Origin: Nordella sp. HKS 07
Lineage (GTDB): Bacteria > Pseudomonadota > Alphaproteobacteria > Rhizobiales > Aestuariivirgaceae
Assembly: GCF_011046735.1 (NCBI RefSeq)
Contig: NZ_CP049258.1
Coordinates: forward strand, 3,304,001-3,368,000
Length of the DNA: 64,000 nt
Direction of reading: 5' to 3'
Shown: positions 1 through 8,403 of the stretch, one piece after another
How the letters are laid out: the number at the start of each line of letters is the position of its first letter
Position numbering within the stretch: position 1 is the stretch's first letter
The notes under the pieces: generated by a model
Databases searched by the model: none
Seen by the model: only the letters and a program-made list of their open reading frames with translations
What the model was told of the DNA's origin: nothing
Program-made: the position numbers and the translations under genes

Positions 1-165
1 CCCGTCATCGGCGAAGACCAGCTCAGCCCGCTGACCACCGGCATCAGTGCACCATCTCTGCGGCTCGGCCGCATAGATGCTCGCTGCGCTGTACAATAGA
101 GCCAAACAGACAAATAGATTCCGCACAGGCGATAAATTGCCCTGCATGATAAAGGGAACAGACAT
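1..165 (-). CDS. Secreted protein, N-terminal part only (runs off left edge)
   Basis: Fifty-five codons of a minus-strand gene are visible before the window ends. The start is an ATG at 165-163 behind a strong ribosome site (GGGAGGTG, about 4 bases upstream). The first 33 residues look like a Sec signal peptide: a short polar start, a hydrophobic core (VCLALLYSAA) and an AxA-like cleavage region (IYAAEP). The mature part begins EPQRWCTDAGG. The family cannot be told from so little. The reading frame and signal are well supported; the function is unknown. Confidence 0.6.
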   Translation of the reverse strand, partial: MSVPFIMQGNLSPVRNLFVCLALLYSAASIYAAEPQRWCTDAGGQRAELVFADDG

Positions 166-559
166 AATCACCTCCCTGAGATGATACTGAGTCAGGTCGG
201 GAACGGTGGTGCCCCATGCCGCAGCGTCGCCATTTTATCACTTTTGGAGCCTGCCCTGATAGGTCGATGCGCTAGTCTAGTTGGCGGGGATATCGAAAGC
301 CTGTCCGGAAAGGTCGACGGTCGCATTGACTGGTAACAGGAAGACGGCCTCAAGGAAGCCTGCTTTGCGTTTTCGACTGAAGGTTCGCATCACGGCCACC
401 TGAGGTCGGCTAGGGGTCAGATTCGGACTTCATGGCCATGTCCACTGTACGGCGGCTTTCTCCTCAAAACCGGGCATAGCAATTGGCAGCTCGGATGTCG
501 CCTTAGGGCCGATAGAAGACTACGGGGACGAAGTGGGTCTTCAGTTGAGTTCCTATTTC
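166..559. other. Gene-free stretch with one copy of a dispersed repeat
   Basis: No convincing reading frame lies between the secreted-protein start and the end of the TetR gene. The only recognisable content is the roughly 98-bp repeat at 413-510, which recurs at 2743-2840. Confidence 0.5.
413..510 (+). repeat. Dispersed direct repeat, copy 1
   Basis: Begins GGGTCAGATTCGGACTTCATG and closely matches 2743-2840 in the same orientation, with scattered mismatches and no large gaps (shared blocks include CTCAAAACCGGGCAT and GGATGTCGCCTT). A shorter related piece starts near 8922. The two long copies bracket the TetR/FAD-oxidase pair. It may be an insertion-sequence relic or a lineage-specific intergenic repeat. 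Confidence 0.75.
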
Positions 560-1201
560 TCAAGATCGCTTCGCACTACTCCTCGATCTCCGTGAGCTGG
601 CATGCCGGCACGTGCAGGTGGATGCGGTCGGCGAAGATTCGCCAGCAAGTTTCTTTGCGGCCTGGCACGCGGCCTTGGCGTAGGTTCGATCACCATGAAT
701 GAGGATCAACGCTGTCGCTCCCTCCATAAGGAGTACGACTTCGCGCGCCCGTTCCAGAGGGGCCGAGATGCCCGCATTTTCAAGAAGACTTGCCCACCAC
801 GCTTCCACAGCTGCTTTGTGGCGATGAGCAATCGCCCGAGCCGGATGGCCGGGGAGGTCGGCCAGTTCCATAACGATGCGGGTGAATCCGGCTCCCGCCC
901 AACCGGGCTTCGCCGACCACCTGGCGAGCTCGGAGAAGAGGACGTCTATTATTTCGTCAGCGCTTCCAGAATAACGGTCCTCATACTTCCGGATGCGCGC
1001 CAATGACAGCTCGCTATGCAAGGCCAGCACTGATCCAAGCAGTTCATCCTTGCTGGTGAAGTGGTAGTAGAATGTACGCTTGGTCAAACCTGCGAAAGCA
1101 GCGACCTCGTCGACCCCGACGCGGCTAAACCCCTTCCGGTAGAAGAGCTCATAGGCTGCGTCGAGAATTTGTCGCCGGGTGCGCTCTGCGGATCTGGGCA
1201 T
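560..1201 (-). CDS. TetR/AcrR family transcriptional regulator
   Basis: A 213-residue one-component repressor. The N-terminal helix-turn-helix is typical of TetR: residues 8-55 run RTRRQILDAAYELFYRKGF, then DEVAAFAGLTKRTFYYHF, then SKDELL. The rest is a ligand-binding helical domain. It is divergent from the FAD-linked dehydrogenase at 1309, with about 107 bases between, so it probably controls that gene and itself. The last 25 residues are Ser/Arg/Cys-rich and unlike a normal TetR end, so a late frameshift is possible. The ligand is unknown. Confidence 0.85.
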   Translation of the reverse strand: MPRSAERTRRQILDAAYELFYRKGFSRVGVDEVAAFAGLTKRTFYYHFTSKDELLGSVLALHSELSLARIRKYEDRYSGSADEIIDVLFSELARWSAKPGWAGAGFTRIVMELADLPGHPARAIAHRHKAAVEAWWASLLENAGISAPLERAREVVLLMEGATALILIHGDRTYAKAACQAAKKLAGESSPTASTCTCRHASSRRSRSSAKRS

Positions 1202-1225
1202 GCCTTACATTAAGCCAATCCTATG

Positions 1226-1246
1226 TATACCGACTAGTGAGTTTAC
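1226..1246. promoter_or_regulatory. Candidate TetR operator
   Basis: Between the divergent TetR and FAD-dehydrogenase genes lies TATACCGACTAGTGAGTTTA, imperfectly symmetrical about a central ACTAGT. Position and symmetry suit a TetR-family operator. Not proven. Confidence 0.35.
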
Positions 1247-1308
1247 AATTCGACCGCCGAGGCCTCTGGTAGAACGTGACGCTGCTTGTTCAGGTCAGGA
1301 ATATTCCT

Positions 1309-2709
1309 ATGAACGAGACGACACGGTCGCGCCTTGCACCCGCCGCGCGCGCGCAAGCCATTGCAGAACTAGCCGCAACATTCGGCAATCGGCTGGTAAC
1401 CTCACAACCTGTCCGTCAACAGCATGGCAATACCACCACTTGGATCGTCTCCGAGCCGCCGGACGCGGTCATCTACCCGCAGTCCTCCGCTGAGGTTCAG
1501 CAGATCGTTCAAATTTGCGCTCGTCACTTCGTTCCGATTATTCCGTTCGGTGCCGGCACCTCCTTCGAGGGCCACGTCAATGCGCCGTTTGGGGGTGTCT
1601 CCATCGACTTGAAGGATATGAACCAGGTCCTAGAAGTGCACGCAGAGGACTTTGATTGTGTCGTTCAGCCCGGTATTACGCGAAAGCGGCTCAATGAGCA
1701 TCTGCGGGATCAGGGATTGTTCTTTCCCGTTGATCCGGGAGCGGACGCCTCGCTTGGTGGAATGGCCTCGACGCGCGCCTCAGGAACGACCGCCGTTCGC
1801 TACGGGACCATGAAGGATAATGTCCTCGCGCTGGTGGTTGTGCTTGCGAGCGGTGAGGTCATGACCACGTCCAGGCGGGCACGAAAGTCATCGGCTGGAT
1901 ACGACCTAACTCGCCTAATTGTCGGTGCAGAGGGTACACTTGGCGTTATTACCGAGATGACACTGAAGCTTCATGCGATTCCGGAAGCGATTTCGGCCGG
2001 TGTTTGTGCATTCCCTTCGGTCCAGGCTGCCTGCGGCGCCGCCATAGCTGCAATTCAAGTAGGTATCCCTGTCGCGCGCGTCGAACTTCTCGATGAAGTT
2101 CAGATTCGCTCATTCAACGCATATTCAAAGCTCAGCATGCCGGAAACACCGATGCTGTTCCTTGAATTTCACGGATCGGACGCCAGCGTCGCCGAGCAAG
2201 CTGAGTGTTTCGGCGAGGTTGCACGCGACTATGATGGCAGTAGCTTCCAATGGGCTACAAGCCTTGAAGAGCGGACACGCCTTTGGCAGGCTCGTCATGA
2301 CGTTTTTTGGGCAAATTCATCTTTCCGCCTTGGCGCAAGGACCGTTGCGACTGACGTCTGCGTGCCTATTTCACGCTTGGCGGAATGCGTCACCGAGACG
2401 AAACGAGACATTGAAGCAAGCGGTCTTGTTGCGCCAATCGTTGGACATGCGGGTGACGGAAATTTTCATGCGTCCGTCTTGGTAATGATGGAAGACGCCG
2501 ATGAAGTCGCTCGCACTCAGGCGTTCATTGAGCGTATCGCAGAACGTGCGCTTGCTATGGAGGGCACCTGCACCGGTGAGCACGGTATCGGCCAAGGCAA
2601 GAAGCATTTCCTGGAAGCGGAGCATGGCAGTAGCGCTATCGAAGCCATGCGTGCGATCAAGAATGCGCTGGACCCGAACGGCATCATGAATCCCGGAAAA
2701 ATCGTATAG
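1309..2709 (+). CDS. FAD-linked D-2-hydroxyacid dehydrogenase (D-lactate/glycolate oxidase GlcD-like)
   Basis: A 466-residue flavoprotein of the VAO/PCMH class that oxidises a 2-hydroxyacid, probably D-lactate or glycolate, to the 2-oxoacid and passes electrons to a cytochrome or quinone. The FAD site shows PFGAGTSFEGH, then PGADASLGGMASTRASGT and GAEGTLGVIT. The C-terminal cap has the metal-site motif GHAGDGNFH and the ending CTGEHGIGQGK, both typical of cytochrome-dependent D-lactate dehydrogenases. The ATG at 1309 is preferred over a GTG at 1276 because AGGA lies 8 bases before it. Adjacent and divergent to a TetR regulator. The exact substrate is inference. Confidence 0.85.
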   Translation: MNETTRSRLAPAARAQAIAELAATFGNRLVTSQPVRQQHGNTTTWIVSEPPDAVIYPQSSAEVQQIVQICARHFVPIIPFGAGTSFEGHVNAPFGGVSIDLKDMNQVLEVHAEDFDCVVQPGITRKRLNEHLRDQGLFFPVDPGADASLGGMASTRASGTTAVRYGTMKDNVLALVVVLASGEVMTTSRRARKSSAGYDLTRLIVGAEGTLGVITEMTLKLHAIPEAISAGVCAFPSVQAACGAAIAAIQVGIPVARVELLDEVQIRSFNAYSKLSMPETPMLFLEFHGSDASVAEQAECFGEVARDYDGSSFQWATSLEERTRLWQARHDVFWANSSFRLGARTVATDVCVPISRLAECVTETKRDIEASGLVAPIVGHAGDGNFHASVLVMMEDADEVARTQAFIERIAERALAMEGTCTGEHGIGQGKKHFLEAEHGSSAIEAMRAIKNALDPNGIMNPGKIV

Positions 2710-2742
2710 GCAATGGAGCGGACGCCGGCCTCATGTACGCTT

Positions 2743-2840
2743 TGGGTCAGATTCGGACTTCATGACCATGTCCGCTGCACGGCAGCTTTCCCCTCAAAAC
2801 CGGGCATCGTATTTGATAGCTGGGATGTCGCCTTGAGGCC
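2743..2840 (+). repeat. Dispersed direct repeat, copy 2
   Basis: Second copy of the repeat at 413-510, same orientation, just after the FAD-dehydrogenase stop codon. The two copies define a segment of about 2.3 kb holding TetR and the dehydrogenase. Confidence 0.75.
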
Positions 2841-2936
2841 AATACCGGACATGAGATCATAACCAGATTGGCTATCGAACCTGGGAAACAGTATGTTCTC
2901 TCCAGATGACCGAGCATTGGTCGACATGGAGGCCAG

Positions 2937-3356
2937 ATGAACGCGGAAGAGCTTGCCATCATCGCTGAGGTACGCGAACTTCACAGGAGGAGGGGCGAAG
3001 ATTGGCTGCGTAGAGAGCCCGAACTGTATTTGTCGTATTACTGGAATGATGCCGTTATCTTCGCTGTCGGGGAGCGGACGACGTTGCCTGATTTGCGGAA
3101 GTGGTGGCTGGCAGTTTTAGAAGTCGGCGGCGGTCCTCTATCAATTGATCTTCCGCCCGCAGATGACATCGTGATCAGCGCCCTAGGTGATGCCGCGACA
3201 ACAAGTTTCGAGTGGCGGCAGCGGTTTCGGGCAGCCGATGGCGCCGAGTGGGATCGATCGTATTGTGAAACTAATGTCTGGTATCGGCGGAATGATATTT
3301 GGAAGATTGTCCGAATGCACATAACCACCTTGGGCGGCCTACAACTTAAGGAGTGA
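2937..3356 (+). CDS. SnoaL/NTF2-like protein
   Basis: A 139-residue protein with the look of the NTF2-like alpha+beta cone fold: an N-terminal helix (ELAIIAEVRELHRRRGEDWLRRE), a tyrosine/tryptophan-rich strand (YLSYYWNDAVIF), then strands ending WYRRNDIWKIVRMHIT. Such proteins act as small ketosteroid-isomerase-like enzymes or binding proteins; no catalytic role can be assigned. The start has GGAGG 4 bases upstream. It ends 5 bases before the convergent cyclase gene. No signal peptide. Confidence 0.6.
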   Translation: MNAEELAIIAEVRELHRRRGEDWLRREPELYLSYYWNDAVIFAVGERTTLPDLRKWWLAVLEVGGGPLSIDLPPADDIVISALGDAATTSFEWRQRFRAADGAEWDRSYCETNVWYRRNDIWKIVRMHITTLGGLQLKE

Positions 3357-3361
3357 GTTCA

Positions 3362-5101
3362 TCACTCCAAGATACCTGCCCTGTTTAGACCATCGAGCCA
3401 ATGTTCCAAATCCTCCTTCCGCAGATATGGCGACCCCATTTTGTATTCTTCGATTGTGAAGCCTGGTCTCGCAGCGATGCATTTCCGCCAAGCGACGATA
3501 GCATCGTCGATCCGCCCAAGTTTACCGAGACATGCAGTGAGATTGGCGAGGCCACGGTAGTGCTCATTGTTTCGCCACCTCCGGAATGATTCTAGCGAGG
3601 CCGCGTAGTCGCTGAGCAAGTAATAGGCACAGGCAAGGAGTTCATGAACCCAACCCGGATCGAGTGGATCGAGCCGGCGAAGGCGCTCCCCAATATCTCG
3701 AGCTTCGACCGTTCGGCCTTGCCAAAGCCGAAAATATCCCATCCAAGCAAGCACGTAAGGATTTCGCGGCCCGAGCACAATGGCACGGTTCAAATGAGCT
3801 TCGGCGGCTTCGAAATCCCCGTTCCACCGACAATTGCTAGCTATTATAGCCTCGGCGTGTCCACTTGCCTCGCCCAATTCGATAGATCGTTGAGCGGCTT
3901 GAAGAGATAGGACCCGACGCGAGGCGTCGGCCGCGAACACAGATGCGTAGCCATTCGCCTCTGCCAACCATGCATAAGCTCTAGCTGAGGTCGGGTCCAG
4001 CTCTATGGCCGACTCAAAATGCTGAATCGCATTTGCATTGTCCTTTTCGGAGAAGCGGTGAAAGGCCTCTATCCCGCGCAAAAGTGTATCGTAGGCATCG
4101 AGGCGCCCCCGCTTCTCTCGTTTAGAACGATCGATTTCAGCGGCGCCGACCCGCCCGGCAAGTGCCCAGACGATTTGATCGGTAACTTCATCCTGAACAG
4201 CAAATAAATCATCGAGATCGCGATCATAGCGTTCGGCCCACACATGGTTGCCCGAGGAAGCCTCGATCAATTGGGCCGTAATTCGAATGCGTTTGCCAGC
4301 TCTCCGAACACTGCCCTCAACGACATAGCGTACTCCCAGCTTCCGCCCGACCTCAGCGATATCCACGGCGCGCCCCTTGAACACAAATGAAGAATTGCGA
4401 GCGATGACAAAGAGGCTGGGGTTACGACTGAGTTCGGCAATGATGTCCTCCGTGATCCCGTCCGAAAAATATTCTTGTTCCGGATCGGAAGACATGTTGT
4501 TGAAAGGAAGCACCGCGACAGAGGGCTTCGCCGGAAGGGGCAGATTATCAGAGGTCGGCAAGGGTGTGTTAAGCTGCTCTGCCGGCGCGACCTCAAAGGC
4601 GCGCACCGGCTCGGCAATATTTTTGAAGAGTTGTTCACCTAGGTCGACGAATGCGTATGGAAGCTTGCTTTTGACCTGATCATAGATGCTGCGCCCGACA
4701 ACGACAGTACCGGGCGCCGCCAGCTTTTCCAGGCGAGCTGCCAAGTTAACAGCATCGCCATAAATCGTCCCACCATCAGAAATGACGTCTCCTAGATTGA
4801 TCCCAATGCGGAATACCATACGATTGTGGTCGGGCCACTCTGTGTTGCGTAGCGCGATCCACTCCTGGGTTTCGACTGCGCATTGCACGGCATCAACAGC
4901 GCTCCCGAACTCAATCAACAAACTGTCACCAGCGGACCCCACCACTCGCCCTTGATATTGTGCGATCTTGGGATTGATCAGATCTGCACGTAAGCCATTT
5001 AGCCGAACGAGTGTTCCGGCTTCATCCGCGGCCATCAAGCGAGAGTATCCGGCAACATCTGCTGCCAGGATCGCGGCAAGCTTTCGCTCTTGTCGTGTCA
5101 T
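3362..5101 (-). CDS. Class III adenylate/guanylate cyclase with TolB-like and TPR regions
   Basis: A 579-residue protein. Residues 8-165 form a class III nucleotidyl cyclase domain: metal-site aspartates at D15 (AADVAGYS) and D59 (GSAGDSLL), and the NLAAR motif near 119-123. It should make cAMP or cGMP from the nucleoside triphosphate. Residues 192-320 form a TolB N-terminal-like module (PSVAVLPFNNMS, FSDGITEDIIAEL, HVWAERYDR). The rest is TPR repeats. This cyclase-TolB-TPR layout is common in rhizobia. No membrane segment is seen. The TolB/TPR half is closely related to the protein at 6737-8278. Confidence 0.85.
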   Translation of the reverse strand: MTRQERKLAAILAADVAGYSRLMAADEAGTLVRLNGLRADLINPKIAQYQGRVVGSAGDSLLIEFGSAVDAVQCAVETQEWIALRNTEWPDHNRMVFRIGINLGDVISDGGTIYGDAVNLAARLEKLAAPGTVVVGRSIYDQVKSKLPYAFVDLGEQLFKNIAEPVRAFEVAPAEQLNTPLPTSDNLPLPAKPSVAVLPFNNMSSDPEQEYFSDGITEDIIAELSRNPSLFVIARNSSFVFKGRAVDIAEVGRKLGVRYVVEGSVRRAGKRIRITAQLIEASSGNHVWAERYDRDLDDLFAVQDEVTDQIVWALAGRVGAAEIDRSKREKRGRLDAYDTLLRGIEAFHRFSEKDNANAIQHFESAIELDPTSARAYAWLAEANGYASVFAADASRRVLSLQAAQRSIELGEASGHAEAIIASNCRWNGDFEAAEAHLNRAIVLGPRNPYVLAWMGYFRLWQGRTVEARDIGERLRRLDPLDPGWVHELLACAYYLLSDYAASLESFRRWRNNEHYRGLANLTACLGKLGRIDDAIVAWRKCIAARPGFTIEEYKMGSPYLRKEDLEHWLDGLNRAGILE

Positions 5102-5465
5102 ATAAGCCTCCGGCGAACCCTCCGACCGCCAGGCAACTGTCTGATTTTACAAGGTTAGCTTCTCCTCTTGCTCCTTCGCCGTCAAGGCGCTTGGGGGCAC
5201 TGTCCGCTTCGGGTCATTCGCGACCGGGCCGAGCCAGCCGCAAGTCCGGCCATGTCAGCTTTGCCCCCGATAGCGGCCAATTTTCGCAGCGCAGCACGAT
5301 GACGCGAAGGGCCATGTGTGGACGGCTCCGGGCTGTCAAGGTTCTTTTGCATGTCGCAGCGCTGGTCGTAGCAGCCATGTGTTCGGCCTTTGAGCGCGGC
5401 TCATAGGGCCGCTGGCCATAATGCCTTCCGCGGATCAGGTCCCGGTCAAAAGCTCGCATTCGACA
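5102..5465. other. Gene-free stretch upstream of the cyclase, with a dispersed repeat
   Basis: No convincing gene. It contains the short repeat GTCCGCTTCGGGTCATTCG near 5202-5220, found again at 9902-9920 and, shortened, at 11746-11760. It runs into the left end of the IS1111-type element. Confidence 0.45.
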
Positions 5466-6706
5466 ATGCTGTGGCCCATGTGGGTTGTCCTGATCGCCGG
5501 ATCGACCGGTTCTGCGTTACCTGCTGTCAGTCCTTTCCAGCCTTCACATCACGCCGTTGCCGGCGCGATCTCGTCCAAAGTCGCCGTGCCCTAGCGAGCC
5601 AGCGCGACGGGTTCCCTGTAACGCTCGCCCTTGGCCATCATCGCCCAGGCCATGCGGGCAATCTTGTTGGCGAACGCGATCGCGGCCACCTTTGTCGGCC
5701 GCCGCTCCAGCAGCTTGGCAAGCCATGGCCGATGCTTGGTGCCGTGGATTTTCGCGTATCGGATCACCGCCAACGCGCCAGCACAGAACAGCGAGCGCAG
5801 GTATCGATCGCCCTGTTTGGTGATATTGCCAAGCCTCTCCCTGCCTCCACTGGAGTTCTGCTTCGGCACCAGCCCAATCCAGGCTGAGAAGTCGCGTCCC
5901 GAGCGAAACGCCCTCGGATCGGGAATACTGGCGACCAGCGCGGTTGCCAGCGCCGGACCGACCCCGGGGAGTTCGTCGAGCCGACGGCTGGTCTCGTTTG
6001 AGCGATGCCAGGCGTTGATATGCTGGTCGAACGTCAGGATCTGCCGCTTCAGCTGCCATAGTTGACGGCCCAGTGCCTCCAGGCACTCGCGCGCAATCTC
6101 GGGCACGCGTCCATCGTCGGGATCGGCAACCACATCGAGCAGCTTCTCGACGCCATTGCGGCCGACTGGTGCGACAATGCCAAACTCGGCAAGGTGGGCG
6201 CGGATCGCATTGATCAGCGCAGTCTGCTGGCGAATGAACAGATGCCGCGTACGGTGGAGCATCAGACAGGCTTGCTGGTCGGGTGTCTTGGTCGGCACGA
6301 ACCGCATGCTTGGCCGCTGCACCGCCTCGCAAATGGCCTCGGCATCGGCCGCATCGTTCTTCTGGCGTTTCACATACGGCTTCACATAGGCCGGCGGCAT
6401 CAATCGAACCGTGTGCCCGAGTGCCTGCAACTCGCGCGACCAGTGGTGCGAGGACGCGCATGCCTCGATACCAACCACACAAGGCGAAAGCTTCCTGAAG
6501 AAACCGAGAACCCGTGACCGCTTGAGACGCTGGCGAATAACCCCCTGGCCGTCTGCGTCAATGCCGTGAACCTGGAAAACAGACTTCGCAATGTCGAAAC
6601 CGATTGTCGTCACCGCTTGCATATCGAGCTCCTCCGAATCGTGGTCACCTTTTGGCCACCAATCCTATGGCACTTGCGCACCAGGTGGAGGAGCCGTCCA
6701 CAGCAT
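5466..6706 (-). mobile_element. IS1111-type insertion sequence (IS110 family)
   Basis: About 1.24 kb holding a single intact transposase. A 9-bp inverted repeat brackets it: ATGCTGTGG at 5466-5474 and CCACAGCAT at 6698-6706. IS1111-group elements have subterminal inverted repeats, so the true tips may lie several bases outside these coordinates. A 9-bp match in two 100-bp flanks could arise by chance a few percent of the time, so the ends are provisional. The 3' flank of the transposase (5466-5590) is the longer non-coding end. The element sits between two related TolB/TPR genes. Confidence 0.6.
5591..6622 (-). CDS. IS1111-group transposase (IS110 family, DEDD recombinase)
   Basis: A full-length 343-residue IS110-family recombinase. 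The RuvC-like N-terminal domain has the DEDD set at about D10 (IGFDIAKSVFQVHG), E53 (VGIEACASS), D90 and D93 (KNDAADAEA). The C-terminal domain has a helix-hairpin-helix (LPGVGPALATAL) and the NSSGG motif near 256-260 carrying the likely catalytic serine. The opening IAKSVFQVHG is characteristic of the IS1111 group. No frameshift or stop, so the element may be active. Confidence 0.92.
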   Translation of the reverse strand: MQAVTTIGFDIAKSVFQVHGIDADGQGVIRQRLKRSRVLGFFRKLSPCVVGIEACASSHHWSRELQALGHTVRLMPPAYVKPYVKRQKNDAADAEAICEAVQRPSMRFVPTKTPDQQACLMLHRTRHLFIRQQTALINAIRAHLAEFGIVAPVGRNGVEKLLDVVADPDDGRVPEIARECLEALGRQLWQLKRQILTFDQHINAWHRSNETSRRLDELPGVGPALATALVASIPDPRAFRSGRDFSAWIGLVPKQNSSGGRERLGNITKQGDRYLRSLFCAGALAVIRYAKIHGTKHRPWLAKLLERRPTKVAAIAFANKIARMAWAMMAKGERYREPVALAR

Positions 6707-6736
6707 CATAAGCGGACAGGCGATTTGCGTCGGCTA

Positions 6737-8278
6737 TTAAATATTTGCCCGACGAAGCGCGCTGCTCATCTGCTCTGTCCATGCCGGGTTGTGAGCCCTA
6801 AGGGGGGCTAGTACGTCGCCGGGTTGTTTTGCAACGCTGGCCATCTGTTGCGCGCAGCGGCGTGCTTCGTCCCATTTATCGAGCGCAGCATAACAGTAGA
6901 CGAGAACTTCCAGACTGGTCGACCAATTGGGCCGAACCTGTAAGGCACGTGCGGCAGCTTCAAGCGCGGCTTCCCCACGTCCAGAGAAAAGGCGCGCGAG
7001 TGCAAGAATATTGAACCACACAAAGTTCTGTGGATCGTATGGGCTCAGCCGTAGCCCATATTCGAGCGGCGCAGTCGCCTCCGCTGCACGACCGCTGAAA
7101 AGAAACGCCATCCCCAAAACGCAATGGCCCAATGCAAAGCTGGGACTGATTTCGATGGCCTTTCGAGCGGCTCTGATCGCCTGCTCAAGCCGCTCCGAAT
7201 ACACACTGACGATTGCAAGTGCGTAGTGCGTATAGGGGTTTCGTTCGTCAAGACGCACCGCCTTTAGGGCCGCCTCCAGGCCCTCCTGCAAATCAGCGAC
7301 AGGGTTGTCGGACCAGCCATACGGGACCACTCCGGCACTCACTCGCCCAAGCCAAAGATGAGCCTCGGGAAGTTCGGGATCGAGTTTGCAGGCTTGCCGA
7401 AATAGTTCTCGGGCTTTCAGATGGTTGTCACGTGTCACCTGATGGAAGTGCCAGGTCCCGCGACGGACCAGGTCCCAAACCGTGATATTGCCGGTGTGTC
7501 GAGCCGCTGCCTGCGCCCCTTCAGTCCTGAGCAGCTCCGGTTCGATAGCACCTGCCACGCGCTCTGCAATTGCGTCTTGAATAGCAAAAACCTCAGTCAG
7601 TTCGAGGTCATAGCGCTCAGCCCAGATGTGTTGGCCTGATGTGGCCTCGATGAGTTGTGCGGATATACGAATTTGCTGGCCTGACTTTCGCACACTTCCC
7701 TCGAGCAGATACTGTACGCCAAGTTCTTGTGCGATCTGCTTTGCGTCAAGCGACTTGTACTTGTAGGCGAAGCTTGAGTTGCGCGCGATGACGAAGAACC
7801 AGCGAAAACGCGTCAAGGCTGTAATGATGTCTTCGGTGATACCGTCGGCGAGGTATTCTTGTTCTTTGTCGCCGCTCAGATTGGCAAAAGGCAGCACGGC
7901 AATTGACGGTCTGTGCTGACGCTCCGCAGGCGGGGTCTTGCTCGTATCGCCAGCTCCTGCCAGACCGTGCACAGGAAGCCCGACGAAACGATATCCGACA
8001 CGTGGAATTGTTGCAATCCACTCGCCGCCAGCGGGCGTCGGCCCAAGCTGCTTCCTGAGCGCCGCGATCTGGACCGAGAGGTTACTTTCCTCAATCGCGG
8101 CGTCACCCCATGCTTCTTGCATGAGCTCAGCTTTCGTGAGGACTCGACCGGATGACGCAAGAAACGCTTCCAACAGGCGCAGCCCTTTGCTGCTGACGGA
8201 TACCGGCAGCCCCTCGCGGAGAAGCTGTCCGCGCCGCGTGTCAAGGACGAACGGGCCGAAGGCGAAATCGGTAGACAT
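6737..8278 (-). CDS. CadC-like winged-helix regulator with TolB-like and TPR regions
   Basis: A 513-residue protein. Residues 5-100 are an OmpR/PhoB-type winged helix (FGPFVLDTRRGQLL, LLEAFLASSGRVLTKAELMQEAW, ending IPRVGYRFVG). Residues 120-250 are a TolB-like module (PSIAVLPFANLSG, DGITEDIITAL, HIWAERYDLEL), then TPR repeats. No receiver domain and no clear membrane segment, so the signal is probably sensed by the C-terminal half. The ATG at 8278 is chosen over 8326 because the longer form would run through three phased repeats at 8305-8331. Divergent from the cupin gene. Confidence 0.82.
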   Translation of the reverse strand: MSTDFAFGPFVLDTRRGQLLREGLPVSVSSKGLRLLEAFLASSGRVLTKAELMQEAWGDAAIEESNLSVQIAALRKQLGPTPAGGEWIATIPRVGYRFVGLPVHGLAGAGDTSKTPPAERQHRPSIAVLPFANLSGDKEQEYLADGITEDIITALTRFRWFFVIARNSSFAYKYKSLDAKQIAQELGVQYLLEGSVRKSGQQIRISAQLIEATSGQHIWAERYDLELTEVFAIQDAIAERVAGAIEPELLRTEGAQAAARHTGNITVWDLVRRGTWHFHQVTRDNHLKARELFRQACKLDPELPEAHLWLGRVSAGVVPYGWSDNPVADLQEGLEAALKAVRLDERNPYTHYALAIVSVYSERLEQAIRAARKAIEISPSFALGHCVLGMAFLFSGRAAEATAPLEYGLRLSPYDPQNFVWFNILALARLFSGRGEAALEAAARALQVRPNWSTSLEVLVYCYAALDKWDEARRCAQQMASVAKQPGDVLAPLRAHNPAWTEQMSSALRRANI

Positions 8279-8293
8279 GTTTCGAGACCGGTG

Positions 8294-8331
8294 ATTTTCG
8301 TAAGATTTCGGAACATTTCGGAGCATTTCGG
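8294..8331. promoter_or_regulatory. Phased ATTTCGG repeats, candidate winged-helix operator
   Basis: Three copies of ATTTCGG begin at 8305, 8315 and 8325, exactly 10 bases apart, and a degenerate fourth (ATTTTCG) begins at 8294. Direct repeats in phase with the helix are the usual site architecture for OmpR/PhoB-type winged helices. They lie between a winged-helix gene and a cupin gene, so they probably control both. Confidence 0.6.
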
Positions 8332-8403
8332 TCTTGGATTCAAGACTTTTGAGTACCCTCCGGTGAGCTTATGCGCCTCCGACGCATAGTACAGGAGCTT
8401 GCC

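Noticed and set aside
44-241. Minus-strand frame of 65 codons at the left edge
   Set aside because: It overlaps, in another frame, the partial gene starting at 165, which has a strong ribosome site and a signal peptide.
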